From: Sphingomonas aerolata
Lineage (GTDB): Bacteria; Pseudomonadota; Alphaproteobacteria; Sphingomonadales; Sphingomonadaceae
Reading direction: 5' to 3'
NCBI RefSeq assembly: GCF_003046295.1
Contig: NZ_PZZN01000002.1
Coordinates: 930,001-994,000, forward strand
Length of the DNA stretch: 64,000 nucleotides
Shown: in pieces, positions 54,723 to 63,389 of the stretch
How the letters are laid out: each line of letters begins with the position of its first letter
Position numbering within the stretch: the first letter of the stretch is position 1
Notes under the pieces: generated by a model
The model's database searches: none
What the model was told of the DNA's origin: nothing
The model's input: the letters and a program-made list of their open reading frames with translations, nothing else
Program-made: the position numbers and the translations under genes

Positions 54723-56516
54723 ATGAAAACGACGTCCGCCGTCGCGGCGCTGCTGGGCACGACCCTGGCGATCGCATCCCCCGCGCAGGCCCAGACCGCG
54801 AGCGGTGCGACCGCCGCCGCCGCACCGGTCAACCGCATGGTCGTGTTCGGCGACAGCCTCGCCGACGGGGGCTATTATCTGACGCTCGACCCGCGGCTGC
54901 CGCGCGACGCGGGCAGCTTCACGACCAACCCCGATCCGGTCGCCCCCGAAGTGGTCGCGGCGCGGCTCGGGCTGCCGCTGACCCCGGTCTATGGCCAGGG
55001 CGGGACCAACTATGCGGTCGGCGGCGCCCGCGTGACCGCGGCGAACGCGCTGTCGATCCCGATCACGACTCAGATCACCAACTTCCTCGGCGCGGGCGGC
55101 ACGTTCGGGCCGCGCGACCTCGTCTATGTGCAGGGCGGCGGCAACGACTATTTCGCGTTCCTGGCCGGGGGCGGCGCGAACCCGGAGATCCTGACCACCG
55201 CCGCGACGCAGCTCGCCACGCAGGTCAGCCGGCTGCAGGGCGCAGGTGCGCAGCGGATCGTGACGCTCGCGGTGCAGACCGGCGGTGCGGCGGGGCTCGC
55301 CTTGTTCAACCGGACCTATGCCGCGGCGCTCGCGGCGGCGAACGTCAACGCGCTGTATTTCGATACCGACCGGTTGTTCAACGAACTCGTGACGAGCCCG
55401 GCGACCTATGGCTACACCAACATCACCGGGGTCGCCTGCACCGTGCCCTCGTCGCTCGCCTGTACCCGCGCAACCCTGGTCACGCCTAATGCGAACGAGA
55501 CCTATATCCTCGCCGACAGCGTTCACCCCGCGGGCATCACGCAGCGGATCCAGGGGCAGGCGATCGCCAGCCTCGTCCAGGCGCCCGAGCAGATCGCCGG
55601 GCTCGGCTATGCCGCGCAGGCGATGTTCCGCGCGCAACGCGACCTGCTCGAAGGCCCCGAACGCGGCGGGTCGCAGCGTGACGGTCGTGCGCTGTCGGTG
55701 TTTGGCGGTGCGGCCTATCATTATTACGCGAGTGGCAATTCGGCGCAGCGCGTCGGCATCACCGAGCGGGGCTTCAGCGGGACGCTGGGTGCGGACCTCG
55801 CGATCGGCGCGGCCTCGGGCGTCGGGATCGCCGGCGCCTATTCGGACGGGACGGGCGATTTCCAGAACGGCGCGGGACGCTACAAGCCGCGCGCCTGGTC
55901 CGCGAGCGGCTATGCGCGCGGCGAGCTGGGGCCGGTCCGGCTGCTGGCGGACGGCAGCTATGGCGAGATCGACTATCGCCAGATCCAGCGCAGCGTGCAG
56001 CTCGGGCCGACGATCCGCACGCATGACGGCGAGACCGACGGCAATTACGTCGCGGGCCGGATCACGGGCGCGCTCGACCTGGTCCGCACCGGCGGTCTCG
56101 CCTTCGGGCCCGATCTGGCGGTGCAATATGACCGCGTCCGGCTGGCGGGCTATGCCGAGGCGGGCGGGCTGTCGACCGCGGCGGCGTTCGGTCGCCAGCA
56201 GATCGAGAGCCTGACCGGTCGGTTCGGCGCGGTCGTGCGGTCGCTGCCGGGCGAGCCGGTCCGCGTGTTCGTGCGGGCGGGCTATGAGCGCGAGTTCGAC
56301 GACGATGCCCGCACGCTGACGATGACCCCGACCGGCGCGCCGATCCGCTTCACCAGCAGCGTCGAACGCGCCGATCGCAATTACATGAGCTATGCAATGG
56401 GGGTCGACGGACAGGTCGCCGGCGCATTGTCGCTGCGCGCGGGCGTCGCGGGCTATGCGCTGCGCGACGACCGCGACAGCGTGACCGCCTTCGCCGGGCT
56501 GTCTGCGGCGTTCTGA
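54723..56516 (+). CDS. GDSL esterase autotransporter
   Basis: Protein of 597 residues. After a signal peptide (cleavage about residue 24, PAQAQ) comes a GDSL hydrolase domain: Ser45 in VVFGDSLADGG, Gly in NYAVGGARV, Asn in VQGGGNDYFAF, and Asp/His in LADSVHPAGITQR. The last 270 residues form an autotransporter beta-barrel (repeated alternating aromatic strands, terminal TAFAGLSAAF ending in Phe). It resembles EstA/EstP, a surface-exposed lipase. The ATG at 54723 follows AGGAGAGG. Confidence 0.92.
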   Translation: MKTTSAVAALLGTTLAIASPAQAQTASGATAAAAPVNRMVVFGDSLADGGYYLTLDPRLPRDAGSFTTNPDPVAPEVVAARLGLPLTPVYGQGGTNYAVGGARVTAANALSIPITTQITNFLGAGGTFGPRDLVYVQGGGNDYFAFLAGGGANPEILTTAATQLATQVSRLQGAGAQRIVTLAVQTGGAAGLALFNRTYAAALAAANVNALYFDTDRLFNELVTSPATYGYTNITGVACTVPSSLACTRATLVTPNANETYILADSVHPAGITQRIQGQAIASLVQAPEQIAGLGYAAQAMFRAQRDLLEGPERGGSQRDGRALSVFGGAAYHYYASGNSAQRVGITERGFSGTLGADLAIGAASGVGIAGAYSDGTGDFQNGAGRYKPRAWSASGYARGELGPVRLLADGSYGEIDYRQIQRSVQLGPTIRTHDGETDGNYVAGRITGALDLVRTGGLAFGPDLAVQYDRVRLAGYAEAGGLSTAAAFGRQQIESLTGRFGAVVRSLPGEPVRVFVRAGYEREFDDDARTLTMTPTGAPIRFTSSVERADRNYMSYAMGVDGQVAGALSLRAGVAGYALRDDRDSVTAFAGLSAAF

Positions 56517-56565
56517 ACGCGGGCGTGCCGGACCGGGGCGTCAGCGTCCCGATCCGGCCCGTGCG

Positions 56566-58932
56566 TCAGAACCCCTTCTTCAGCGACACGAACACCTGGC
56601 GCGGTGCACCGGCCAGCAGCGTCTGGTTGTCGCCGCTGGCGGTGAAGCCGTTCGAGCCGATCGTCGAGATATAGCCCTTGTCGGTCAGGTTGGTGACGCT
56701 GCCCTCGATCGACACGCCGTGAAGCGGACCGTCCCCCTCGAAGCGGTAGCCGATGCTGGCATCGACGAGCACGCGGCCCGGCACCGACTGGTCGTTCAGA
56801 TAGGTGAAGTAGCGCTTGCTCATATAGTCCGCGCCGACGCGTGCGGTGACGCCCGACTGTTCGAACACCATCTCGCCCTTGACCATGTGCTCGGGGCTGT
56901 CGACCGCGGTCTTGCCGTCGGTCGCGACCAGCACGGCACCGCGCGCGTCGAGCACGTCGTCGGCATATTGCGAGTTGTTGTACGAATAGCTCGCGAACAG
57001 CGACAGCGGCGTGAACACGCGGTAGGTCAGCGCGACCTCCGCGCCATAGGTCCGGACGCTGCCGACATTGTTGAGCGTTGCCGGGTTGCCGATGATCCCT
57101 GCGCCATTGGCAAAGCCGAGCAGCCGGTTCGAGAAGTCGATATAATAGCCGACCGCCGAGGCCTGGACCGGGCCCTGGCGGAAGCGCAGCCCGCCTTCCG
57201 CGGTCTTCGACCGTTCGGGCTTCAGCCGGTCGCGGATCGCGTTGAACCCGGCCTGTGTGGTCGAGAACGGCCCGGTCGTCGCCGACGAGACATAGGCGCG
57301 GACGTTTTCCTTATAGTCCGCGAACAGCTCGGTTCCGGGCGCAAGCTTGAACAGCAGCCCGGCCTGGGGCTGGAACCAGTCCTTGGCGGAGATCCGCCCG
57401 ACCGCGAGCGGCGAGGTCGTCGCGGGCAGCATGATCGCACGGTTGGTGACGGTGAAGCCCTTCCACCCGGCATTGAGCGTCAGCCGGTCGTCGGCGAGGC
57501 GGAGCGTGTCGCCAACATGATACTGGATCGTGTCGGTGGTGTATTTGCCGTCCCATTGCGTCGCATAGGGATTGTCCTGGAACTTCAGCACGTCGCGGTT
57601 CGGCGTCGCGGTATCGGTCATGCTGTAGAAGCGGCGCGCCTGGGTGAAGCTGTTGCTTTCATACCAGCCGCCGAGTTCGAGCGTGTTCGCGCCCGTTTCA
57701 TAGGCGAGGTTGCTGAGCGCGCCGCCACGCTTGATCGCATATTCGGTGGTGCGGAAGCCGAGCGGGCTGGCGGCGGCGATCGGCGTGCCATCGGCATTGG
57801 CGGCGCCGGCCGGGGTCGGCGAATAGGGCGTGATCCACGATCCCTGGCCCTTGTTGTCGTGATAATAGCCGGTGGTCCTGAGCGTCAGCCCGGGGGTGAG
57901 GTTGGCGTCGAACGTGACCCCGCCCAGATAATCGCGACGGACGCCCGCGGCGTCGAAATAGACGTCGTCGACGGTGCCGATCCCGGCCGGAAACGCGGTG
58001 CCGACGCCCGCCCAGGGCTGCGCCGCGCCGGCCGCTGCTGCCGCCTGGTTCTGCGCGACCTTCGCGATCTGCAGCGCGAGCGGATAATTGTCGGCGATGT
58101 TGTCGTTGCCGAGCCCCCGGCGGCGGATGATGTCGTAGCTCAGATCCTGGTAATCCTGCTCGCGCCGGTCGGAGAAGTTGAGGAACGCCGACAGGCTGCC
58201 GAGGCTGCCAAGATCCTTGACGATCTTGCCGTTCGCCTGGTGCTGGCGCTGGACGCCCGCGCCCTTCCACTTGTCGGTGGTGAGAAAGCCGTAGCTCAGA
58301 TAGCCCTTCAGCCCGCCGCCGAGATCGCCGCTGTCGATCCGCGCGAAGCCGCGATAGGTGTCGTTCGAGCCATAGGTGCCGCCGCCGGTGACGTTCAGCG
58401 TGTCGCGCGGTTTGTCGCTGAAGAATTCGATCGTACCGCCCAGATTGCTGGTCGAGGCGGTGCCGAGCGCGCCTGCGCCCTGCGCTACGTCGGTCCGCGC
58501 GACGTTTTCCGAAATGATCGCGCGGCTGATGTGCAGGCCGTTGACGTTGCCATAGCTCATGTCGCCGAGCGGCACGCCGTCGAGCGTGAAGCCGAGCTGG
58601 TTCTGGTTGAACCCGCGCAGCGAGATCCGGACCGCCCATTCATAGGCGCCGAACGGATCGGCCGCCTGGAAATTGACGCCCGGCAGCTTCTCGATCGCCT
58701 TTAACGGGCTCGACCCCGGCGTCAGCCGCGAGAGATCGGCGGCGGTCACGCTCTGCACCTGGCGGCTCTTGCCAAAGCCGAGCACGACGATCTCGTCACC
58801 CGGCGGCGCGTCGGCGGCGGGCGGCGCGACCGGCAGCGTCGCCGGGTCGCCCGCGGTCTGCGCGGCGGCGGGCGCCGTGACCGCGATCGCGACCGTGGCG
58901 ACGCCCGTGAGCAAGGTGGAGAGATAGGTCAT
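56566..58932 (-). CDS. TonB-dependent outer-membrane receptor
   Basis: 788 residues with signal peptide (cleavage about residue 25). The plug includes GDEIVVLGFGKSRQVQSVTAADLSR (TonB-box-like region), ISLRGFNQNQLGFTLDGVPLGDMSYG and TSNLGGTIEFFSD. A 22-stranded barrel follows, ending LVSLKKGF-like (aromatic last residue). Substrate unknown; the plug start and length fit siderophore or carbohydrate receptors. ATG at 58932 follows AAGGGGACG. Divergent from another receptor. Confidence 0.93.
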   Translation of the reverse strand: MTYLSTLLTGVATVAIAVTAPAAAQTAGDPATLPVAPPAADAPPGDEIVVLGFGKSRQVQSVTAADLSRLTPGSSPLKAIEKLPGVNFQAADPFGAYEWAVRISLRGFNQNQLGFTLDGVPLGDMSYGNVNGLHISRAIISENVARTDVAQGAGALGTASTSNLGGTIEFFSDKPRDTLNVTGGGTYGSNDTYRGFARIDSGDLGGGLKGYLSYGFLTTDKWKGAGVQRQHQANGKIVKDLGSLGSLSAFLNFSDRREQDYQDLSYDIIRRRGLGNDNIADNYPLALQIAKVAQNQAAAAAGAAQPWAGVGTAFPAGIGTVDDVYFDAAGVRRDYLGGVTFDANLTPGLTLRTTGYYHDNKGQGSWITPYSPTPAGAANADGTPIAAASPLGFRTTEYAIKRGGALSNLAYETGANTLELGGWYESNSFTQARRFYSMTDTATPNRDVLKFQDNPYATQWDGKYTTDTIQYHVGDTLRLADDRLTLNAGWKGFTVTNRAIMLPATTSPLAVGRISAKDWFQPQAGLLFKLAPGTELFADYKENVRAYVSSATTGPFSTTQAGFNAIRDRLKPERSKTAEGGLRFRQGPVQASAVGYYIDFSNRLLGFANGAGIIGNPATLNNVGSVRTYGAEVALTYRVFTPLSLFASYSYNNSQYADDVLDARGAVLVATDGKTAVDSPEHMVKGEMVFEQSGVTARVGADYMSKRYFTYLNDQSVPGRVLVDASIGYRFEGDGPLHGVSIEGSVTNLTDKGYISTIGSNGFTASGDNQTLLAGAPRQVFVSLKKGF

Positions 58933-59124
58933 GAAGCGTCCCCTTGGCCGCGACCGCGCAGCCTCGGGGGGATCCATTAACCAGATCCGTGACGTGGGCG
59001 CGTCGTTACGGTGACGGTTCGATGTCGCCGCCGCGATGCGCCGTTGCAGCCCGCGCATCCAGTCGCGCATTCTTTTCACTTATCGCACAGTCGCTTGGGA
59101 CCTATCGGGCCGGGTGAATGCGTT

Positions 59125-59140
59125 GTGCATCTTCGTGCAC
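59125..59140. promoter_or_regulatory. GTGCA-N6-TGCAC palindrome
   Basis: Perfect inverted repeat of 5-base arms 43 bases upstream of the receptor ATG at 59183, in the 250-base divergent gap that otherwise holds no gene. Possible operator; short arms make chance occurrence plausible. Confidence 0.25.
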
Positions 59141-59182
59141 GCGAAAGATCGTCACAGAACGATCGCCAACAGGGACTTCGAC

Positions 59183-61630
59183 ATGACTGCCTATCGTACC
59201 GCGCTGGCGCTGGCCGCCTCGACCCTCGCCTTCGTGGCCGCGCAGGCCGACGCGCAGGTCGCGCCCGCGCCCGCGCCGGCCGAGGCCGCGCCCGCCGCCG
59301 CCGGCGCTGACGGCGCAACGCCGGTTGCGCAGGACGAGATCATCGTCACGGGGACGCGCGCGGTCGGCCGGTCGCGGCTCGACAGCGTGTCGCCGGTCGA
59401 CGTGCTGAGCGGCGCGTCGCTCCAGCGCCAGGGCACGACCGAGCTCGGCGCCGCGCTGTCGGCGATCGCCCCGTCGATCGACTTCCCGCGGGCGTCCGCG
59501 GTCGACGGCACCGATGCGATCCGCCCGGCGACGCTGCGTGGCCTGTCGCCCGACCAGACGCTGGTGCTCATCAACGGCGTGCGCGGCCATACCGCGGCGC
59601 TGCTCAACATCGGCGGTTCGGTCGGCCGTGGCTCGGCGGCGGTCGATCTGAACACCATCCCGACCGTCGCGCTCGACCGGATCGAGGTGCTGCGCGACGG
59701 TGCATCCGCGCAATATGGCTCCGATGCGATCGCGGGCGTCGTCAACCTGCGGCTGCGCGAAGCCCGTTCGGGCGGCGGCGCGACGGTCAATTACGGCTTC
59801 TACAACACCGACATCGACACCGCGCGCGGCAGCCGCAGCACGACCGGCGAGCATGCCGTGACCGTCTCGGGCTGGCAGGGGCTGGGCTTTGGCGAGGACG
59901 GGTTCCTGACGCTGTCGGGCGAATATCTGAACCGCCAGGCGACCAACCGCGCCGATTTCGATCCGCGCGTCACTCCGACCCGCGTCACCGGACGCTTCGG
60001 CGATCCGCAGGTCGAGCAATATAGCGTCTTCGCCAATGCCGGCACGACGCTGACGGGCAGCTGGGGCCTCTATGGCTGGTTCGGCTATCAGGACCGCGAC
60101 ACGCGCAGCGCGGCCTTCCCGCGGCTGGCGAGCGCGACGACCGCGCTAGCGGGCTATCCCGATGGCTTCCTGCCGCTGATCAATACCAAGTCGCGCGACA
60201 TCAATTCGGCGGTCGGGATCAAGGGCGAGGTCGCGGCCTGGAGCGTCGACCTGAACGTCAGCTATGGCCGCAACAAGATCGGCTTCCGCACGCTCAACTC
60301 CGCCAACTATGCCTATGGCGCCGCGACGCCGCAGGACTTTTCCGACGGCGCGCTGATCTATGGCCAGCTGGTCGCCGGGCTCGACGTCAGCCGCAAGCTC
60401 GACGTGCTGCAGGGCCTCAACGTCGCCTTCGGGCTCGAGGCGCGGCGCGAGAGCTTCGAGATCCAGGCGGGCGAACGCGCCTCCTACACCACGCCCGTGA
60501 CGGGCGCCGTCGCGGGCGCGGCGGTGGGGGCGCAGGGGTTTGGCGGCTTCTCGCCCGACAATGTCGTCGACCGCAATCGCCGCAACTTCAGCGCCTATCT
60601 CGATCTTGAGGCGCAGGTGACCGACGCGCTGCTGATCGGTTTGGCGGGGCGCGGCGAGGATTATTCCGATTTCGGCTCGACCGGGACCGGCAAGATCTCC
60701 GCACGCTATGACATCGCGCCGTGGATCGCGGTGCGCGGAACGGCCTCGACCGGCTTCCGCGCGCCGGCGTTGCAGCAGCAATATTTCACGTCGATCTCGA
60801 CCGTGATCCAGAATGGTGCGCCGATCCAGACGGGCACCTTCCCCTCGGTCAGCCCGGTCGCGGCGCGGCTCGGCGGGCTGCCGCTCGAGCCCGAGAAATC
60901 GACCAACCTGTCGCTCGGCACGGTGCTGCGGTTCGGCGGGTTCGACCTGACCGTCGACGCCTATCGCATCCATATCCGCAACCAGATCGGGCTGTCGGAG
61001 AACATCACCACCGCGGCGAGCCAGTCCCCCGAGGTCAATGCGCAGATCGCCACGCTGCTCGCCGGATCGGGCGCGACCGCGGCGCGGTTCTTCATCAACG
61101 GGCTCGCCTCGACCACCAAGGGCATCGACGCGGTCGCGCATTACCGCGTGCGGACCGTGGCGGCGGGCAATTTCGACCTGACGGTGGCGGGCAACATCAA
61201 CGACGGAAAGGTGACCCGCGTCCCGACCTCGACCTCGACGCTCGACCCCGCGCCGACGCTGTTCGCGCGCAGCCGGATCCTGACGCTGGAGGACGGCACG
61301 CCGGGCGAGAAGGTCACCGGCTCGATCGACTGGTCGCTCGATCAGCTCGGCGCGCTTGCCCGCGTCACCTATTATGGTGACGTCAACCAGCCGGGGACGA
61401 CGCCTGCCGCGGACGTGCACAGCGGCAAGCACGTCATCACCGATGTCGAACTGCGCTATCAGGCGACCAAGGGGGCGCAGCTCGGACTGGGCGTCAGCAA
61501 CCTGTTCGACGTCTATCCCGATGCGACCATCACGCAGAACAACTCGACCGGCGTGATCGGCTTCCCCTATTACTCGCCGTTCGGCTTCAACGGCCGCTAT
61601 CTCTACGCCCGCGCCGGGCTGAGCTGGTAG
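59183..61630 (+). CDS. TonB-dependent outer-membrane receptor
   Basis: 815 residues; signal peptide to about residue 24 (QADAQ). A long Ala/Pro linker precedes the TonB box region DEIIVTGTRAVGRSR. The plug contains TLRGLSPDQTLVLINGVRGH and IEVLRDGASAQYGSDAIAGVVNLRLREA, the classic pattern of this receptor group; the C-terminal strand ends YLYARAGLSW. Substrate is unknown. The stop is followed with zero spacing by the GTG of an EEP lipoprotein gene, suggesting a joint function. Confidence 0.94.
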   Translation: MTAYRTALALAASTLAFVAAQADAQVAPAPAPAEAAPAAAGADGATPVAQDEIIVTGTRAVGRSRLDSVSPVDVLSGASLQRQGTTELGAALSAIAPSIDFPRASAVDGTDAIRPATLRGLSPDQTLVLINGVRGHTAALLNIGGSVGRGSAAVDLNTIPTVALDRIEVLRDGASAQYGSDAIAGVVNLRLREARSGGGATVNYGFYNTDIDTARGSRSTTGEHAVTVSGWQGLGFGEDGFLTLSGEYLNRQATNRADFDPRVTPTRVTGRFGDPQVEQYSVFANAGTTLTGSWGLYGWFGYQDRDTRSAAFPRLASATTALAGYPDGFLPLINTKSRDINSAVGIKGEVAAWSVDLNVSYGRNKIGFRTLNSANYAYGAATPQDFSDGALIYGQLVAGLDVSRKLDVLQGLNVAFGLEARRESFEIQAGERASYTTPVTGAVAGAAVGAQGFGGFSPDNVVDRNRRNFSAYLDLEAQVTDALLIGLAGRGEDYSDFGSTGTGKISARYDIAPWIAVRGTASTGFRAPALQQQYFTSISTVIQNGAPIQTGTFPSVSPVAARLGGLPLEPEKSTNLSLGTVLRFGGFDLTVDAYRIHIRNQIGLSENITTAASQSPEVNAQIATLLAGSGATAARFFINGLASTTKGIDAVAHYRVRTVAAGNFDLTVAGNINDGKVTRVPTSTSTLDPAPTLFARSRILTLEDGTPGEKVTGSIDWSLDQLGALARVTYYGDVNQPGTTPAADVHSGKHVITDVELRYQATKGAQLGLGVSNLFDVYPDATITQNNSTGVIGFPYYSPFGFNGRYLYARAGLSW

Positions 61631-62803
61631 GTGATTCCAGGCCGCATCCTGCTGGGGGTCGCGCTCACGCTCGGCTTCGCAGGATGCGCTACATTGCCGC
61701 GGTTCCGGACGCTGCCCTGTGGCGGCGTCGACGCCGGAGATGGCGACGGGCCGCCTGCGACCCAGGTCTCGGCGTCGGGCGAACGCAGCACCACGATCGA
61801 CGTGCTGACCTATAATATTGAGGGGCTGCAATGGCCCGCGCGGTCGGGGCGCGGGCGCGATCTCGCGGCGATCGGGCGGACCCTGCGCGATCTGCGCGCG
61901 GCCGGGACCGCCCCCGACGTGGTGCTGTTCCAGGAGGTCTTCTCGCGCGCGGCGGTGCGCGGGGTGGTCGCCACGGGCTATCCGTCGCTCGCGAGCGGAC
62001 CGTCGCGGACCCGGCGCAGCGTCTATTCGCAGGACGACCGGCTGCCCGGGCGGGCCAAGCTGGCGAAGGGCGAGCTCGGCGTGCGGCTGATGAGCTCAGG
62101 ACTGGTCATCGCCAGCCGCTTCGCGATCACCGGCGTCGCGCGCGATCCCTATTCGCGGCGGGCCTGTGCGGGGTTCGACTGTCTGTCGAACAAGGGCGTG
62201 GTGCTGGCGACGCTCGCGGTGCCCGGCGTTCCCGAAGGAATAGACATCGCCAACACGCACATGAATGCGCGCAAGGCGTCGAGGGTCGCCCCCGCGCGGC
62301 ACCGTGCCGCGCACCGTGCGCAGACCCGCGAGCTCGAGGCGTTTCTCGCCGCGCGCCGCACGCCGTCGCGGCCGATGATCCTGGGCGGCGATTTCAACAT
62401 GCGCCGCTCGCCCGCCCGGTTCGACGATTTCCGGCTGCATCACCCGTTCGGGCTGGTGCACGAATATTGCCAGGCGCGCGCGGCGTGCTCGGTGTCGCTG
62501 TCCTGGGACGGCGACGCGCCGTGGCTCGACACGCAGGATCTCCAGTTCTTTGCGCAGGGTACGCGCATCCGCATCGTGCCGGTCGCGGTCCGCGCGATGT
62601 TCGACGGCGCGCCGGGCAGCCCGAAGCTGTCCGATCATGACGGGCTGCTCGTCCGCTACCGGCTCAGCTGGACCGGCGATGCGCCGCCCGGCGGCGGCTG
62701 CCCGCGGATCGCCGAGCTGCGCGGAGCGGGGCGTCCAGCGGCGGGACAGGCGGATGGCCCGACCCGCGCGACGACCGGCGACAGATCCGCGCCGACCCGC
62801 TAG
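61631..62803 (+). CDS. EEP-family phosphodiesterase lipoprotein
   Basis: 390 residues. A lipobox (LGFAGC at about residue 14-19) places it on a membrane. The EEP fold is complete: LTYNIEGLQWP, VVLFQEVFSRAAV (catalytic Glu), IDIANTHMNA, LGGDFNMRRSP and LSDHDGLLVRYRL (Asp/His). Such exported EEP proteins include phospholipid and sphingomyelin hydrolases and nucleases; the substrate is unknown. It starts directly after the receptor stop with GTG. The tail (about 345-390) is low complexity. Confidence 0.88.
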   Translation: MIPGRILLGVALTLGFAGCATLPRFRTLPCGGVDAGDGDGPPATQVSASGERSTTIDVLTYNIEGLQWPARSGRGRDLAAIGRTLRDLRAAGTAPDVVLFQEVFSRAAVRGVVATGYPSLASGPSRTRRSVYSQDDRLPGRAKLAKGELGVRLMSSGLVIASRFAITGVARDPYSRRACAGFDCLSNKGVVLATLAVPGVPEGIDIANTHMNARKASRVAPARHRAAHRAQTRELEAFLAARRTPSRPMILGGDFNMRRSPARFDDFRLHHPFGLVHEYCQARAACSVSLSWDGDAPWLDTQDLQFFAQGTRIRIVPVAVRAMFDGAPGSPKLSDHDGLLVRYRLSWTGDAPPGGGCPRIAELRGAGRPAAGQADGPTRATTGDRSAPTR

Positions 62804-62812
62804 GACGGGCGC

Positions 62813-63238
62813 GTGACACCGCTTCGCCGCCTGCTCCGCGATCATCCTGCGCTCGCCGCATGGCTGGTCGTGGTCGCGCTGGCGATGAAGATCCTCGTGC
62901 CGGGCGGGTTCATGCCGGTCGTGGCGAACGGCGTGCTCACGATCCAGTTATGTGCCGGGGCGGGGCCTTCCACCCTCGCGACGGCGACGTCGCAGACGAC
63001 GCACGCGGCGATGCCGGGGATGACGCATGATCCCGACAAGACGCAGCATGCGGGCCGCGAGATGCCCTGCGCCTTTTCCGGCCTGACGACGGCGGGGCTG
63101 GCCGCGGCCGATCCGGTGCTGCTCGCGCTGGCGATCGCGTTCGTCATCGCCACCGCCTTCCGCGTCGCGCCCCCCGTCGTCGCCCGCGTCCCCGAGTTTC
63201 TGCGTCCCCCCTTGCGAGGTCCCCCGGTCCGCAGGTGA
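62813..63238 (+). CDS. DUF2946-like membrane protein
   Basis: 141 residues with an N-terminal hydrophobic helix (AWLVVVALAMKILVPGGFM), a segment with Cys (TIQLCAGAG), a His/Met-rich loop (HAAMPGMTHDP, HAGREMPCAF) and a second hydrophobic segment. This resembles DUF2946, whose members often precede copper-related receptors; the Met/His loop could bind copper. GTG start at 62813 after AGGACGGG. A TonB receptor follows about 150 bases on. Confidence 0.65.
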   Translation: MTPLRRLLRDHPALAAWLVVVALAMKILVPGGFMPVVANGVLTIQLCAGAGPSTLATATSQTTHAAMPGMTHDPDKTQHAGREMPCAFSGLTTAGLAAADPVLLALAIAFVIATAFRVAPPVVARVPEFLRPPLRGPPVRR

Positions 63239-63389
63239 GCGGTTGCCGGCGCGATGTCCCGAACGGGCCGCGCAGTGACCCGATGCGATGCCGACCCTGT
63301 CCGCCAAAGCGCGGGCCGGTGGCGGCTGCCCGCGACCCTTACATGACCCGGTCCCGACGGGACCCGGCCGCGTCCGACCAGGAATTCCC

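Noticed and set aside
56719..58704. 661-codon open frame antisense to the TonB receptor
   Set aside because: Same codon-bias artefact; the receptor on the other strand has signal peptide, plug and barrel.
60146..61831. 561-codon open frame antisense to the second TonB receptor
   Set aside because: Shadow frame running across two well-supported plus-strand genes.
63350..63364. GGTCCC-GAC-GGGACC hairpin before the last TonB receptor as a riboswitch or terminator
   Set aside because: Short stem, three-base loop, no T-run and no conserved riboswitch boxes such as the cobalamin GCCACTG element.
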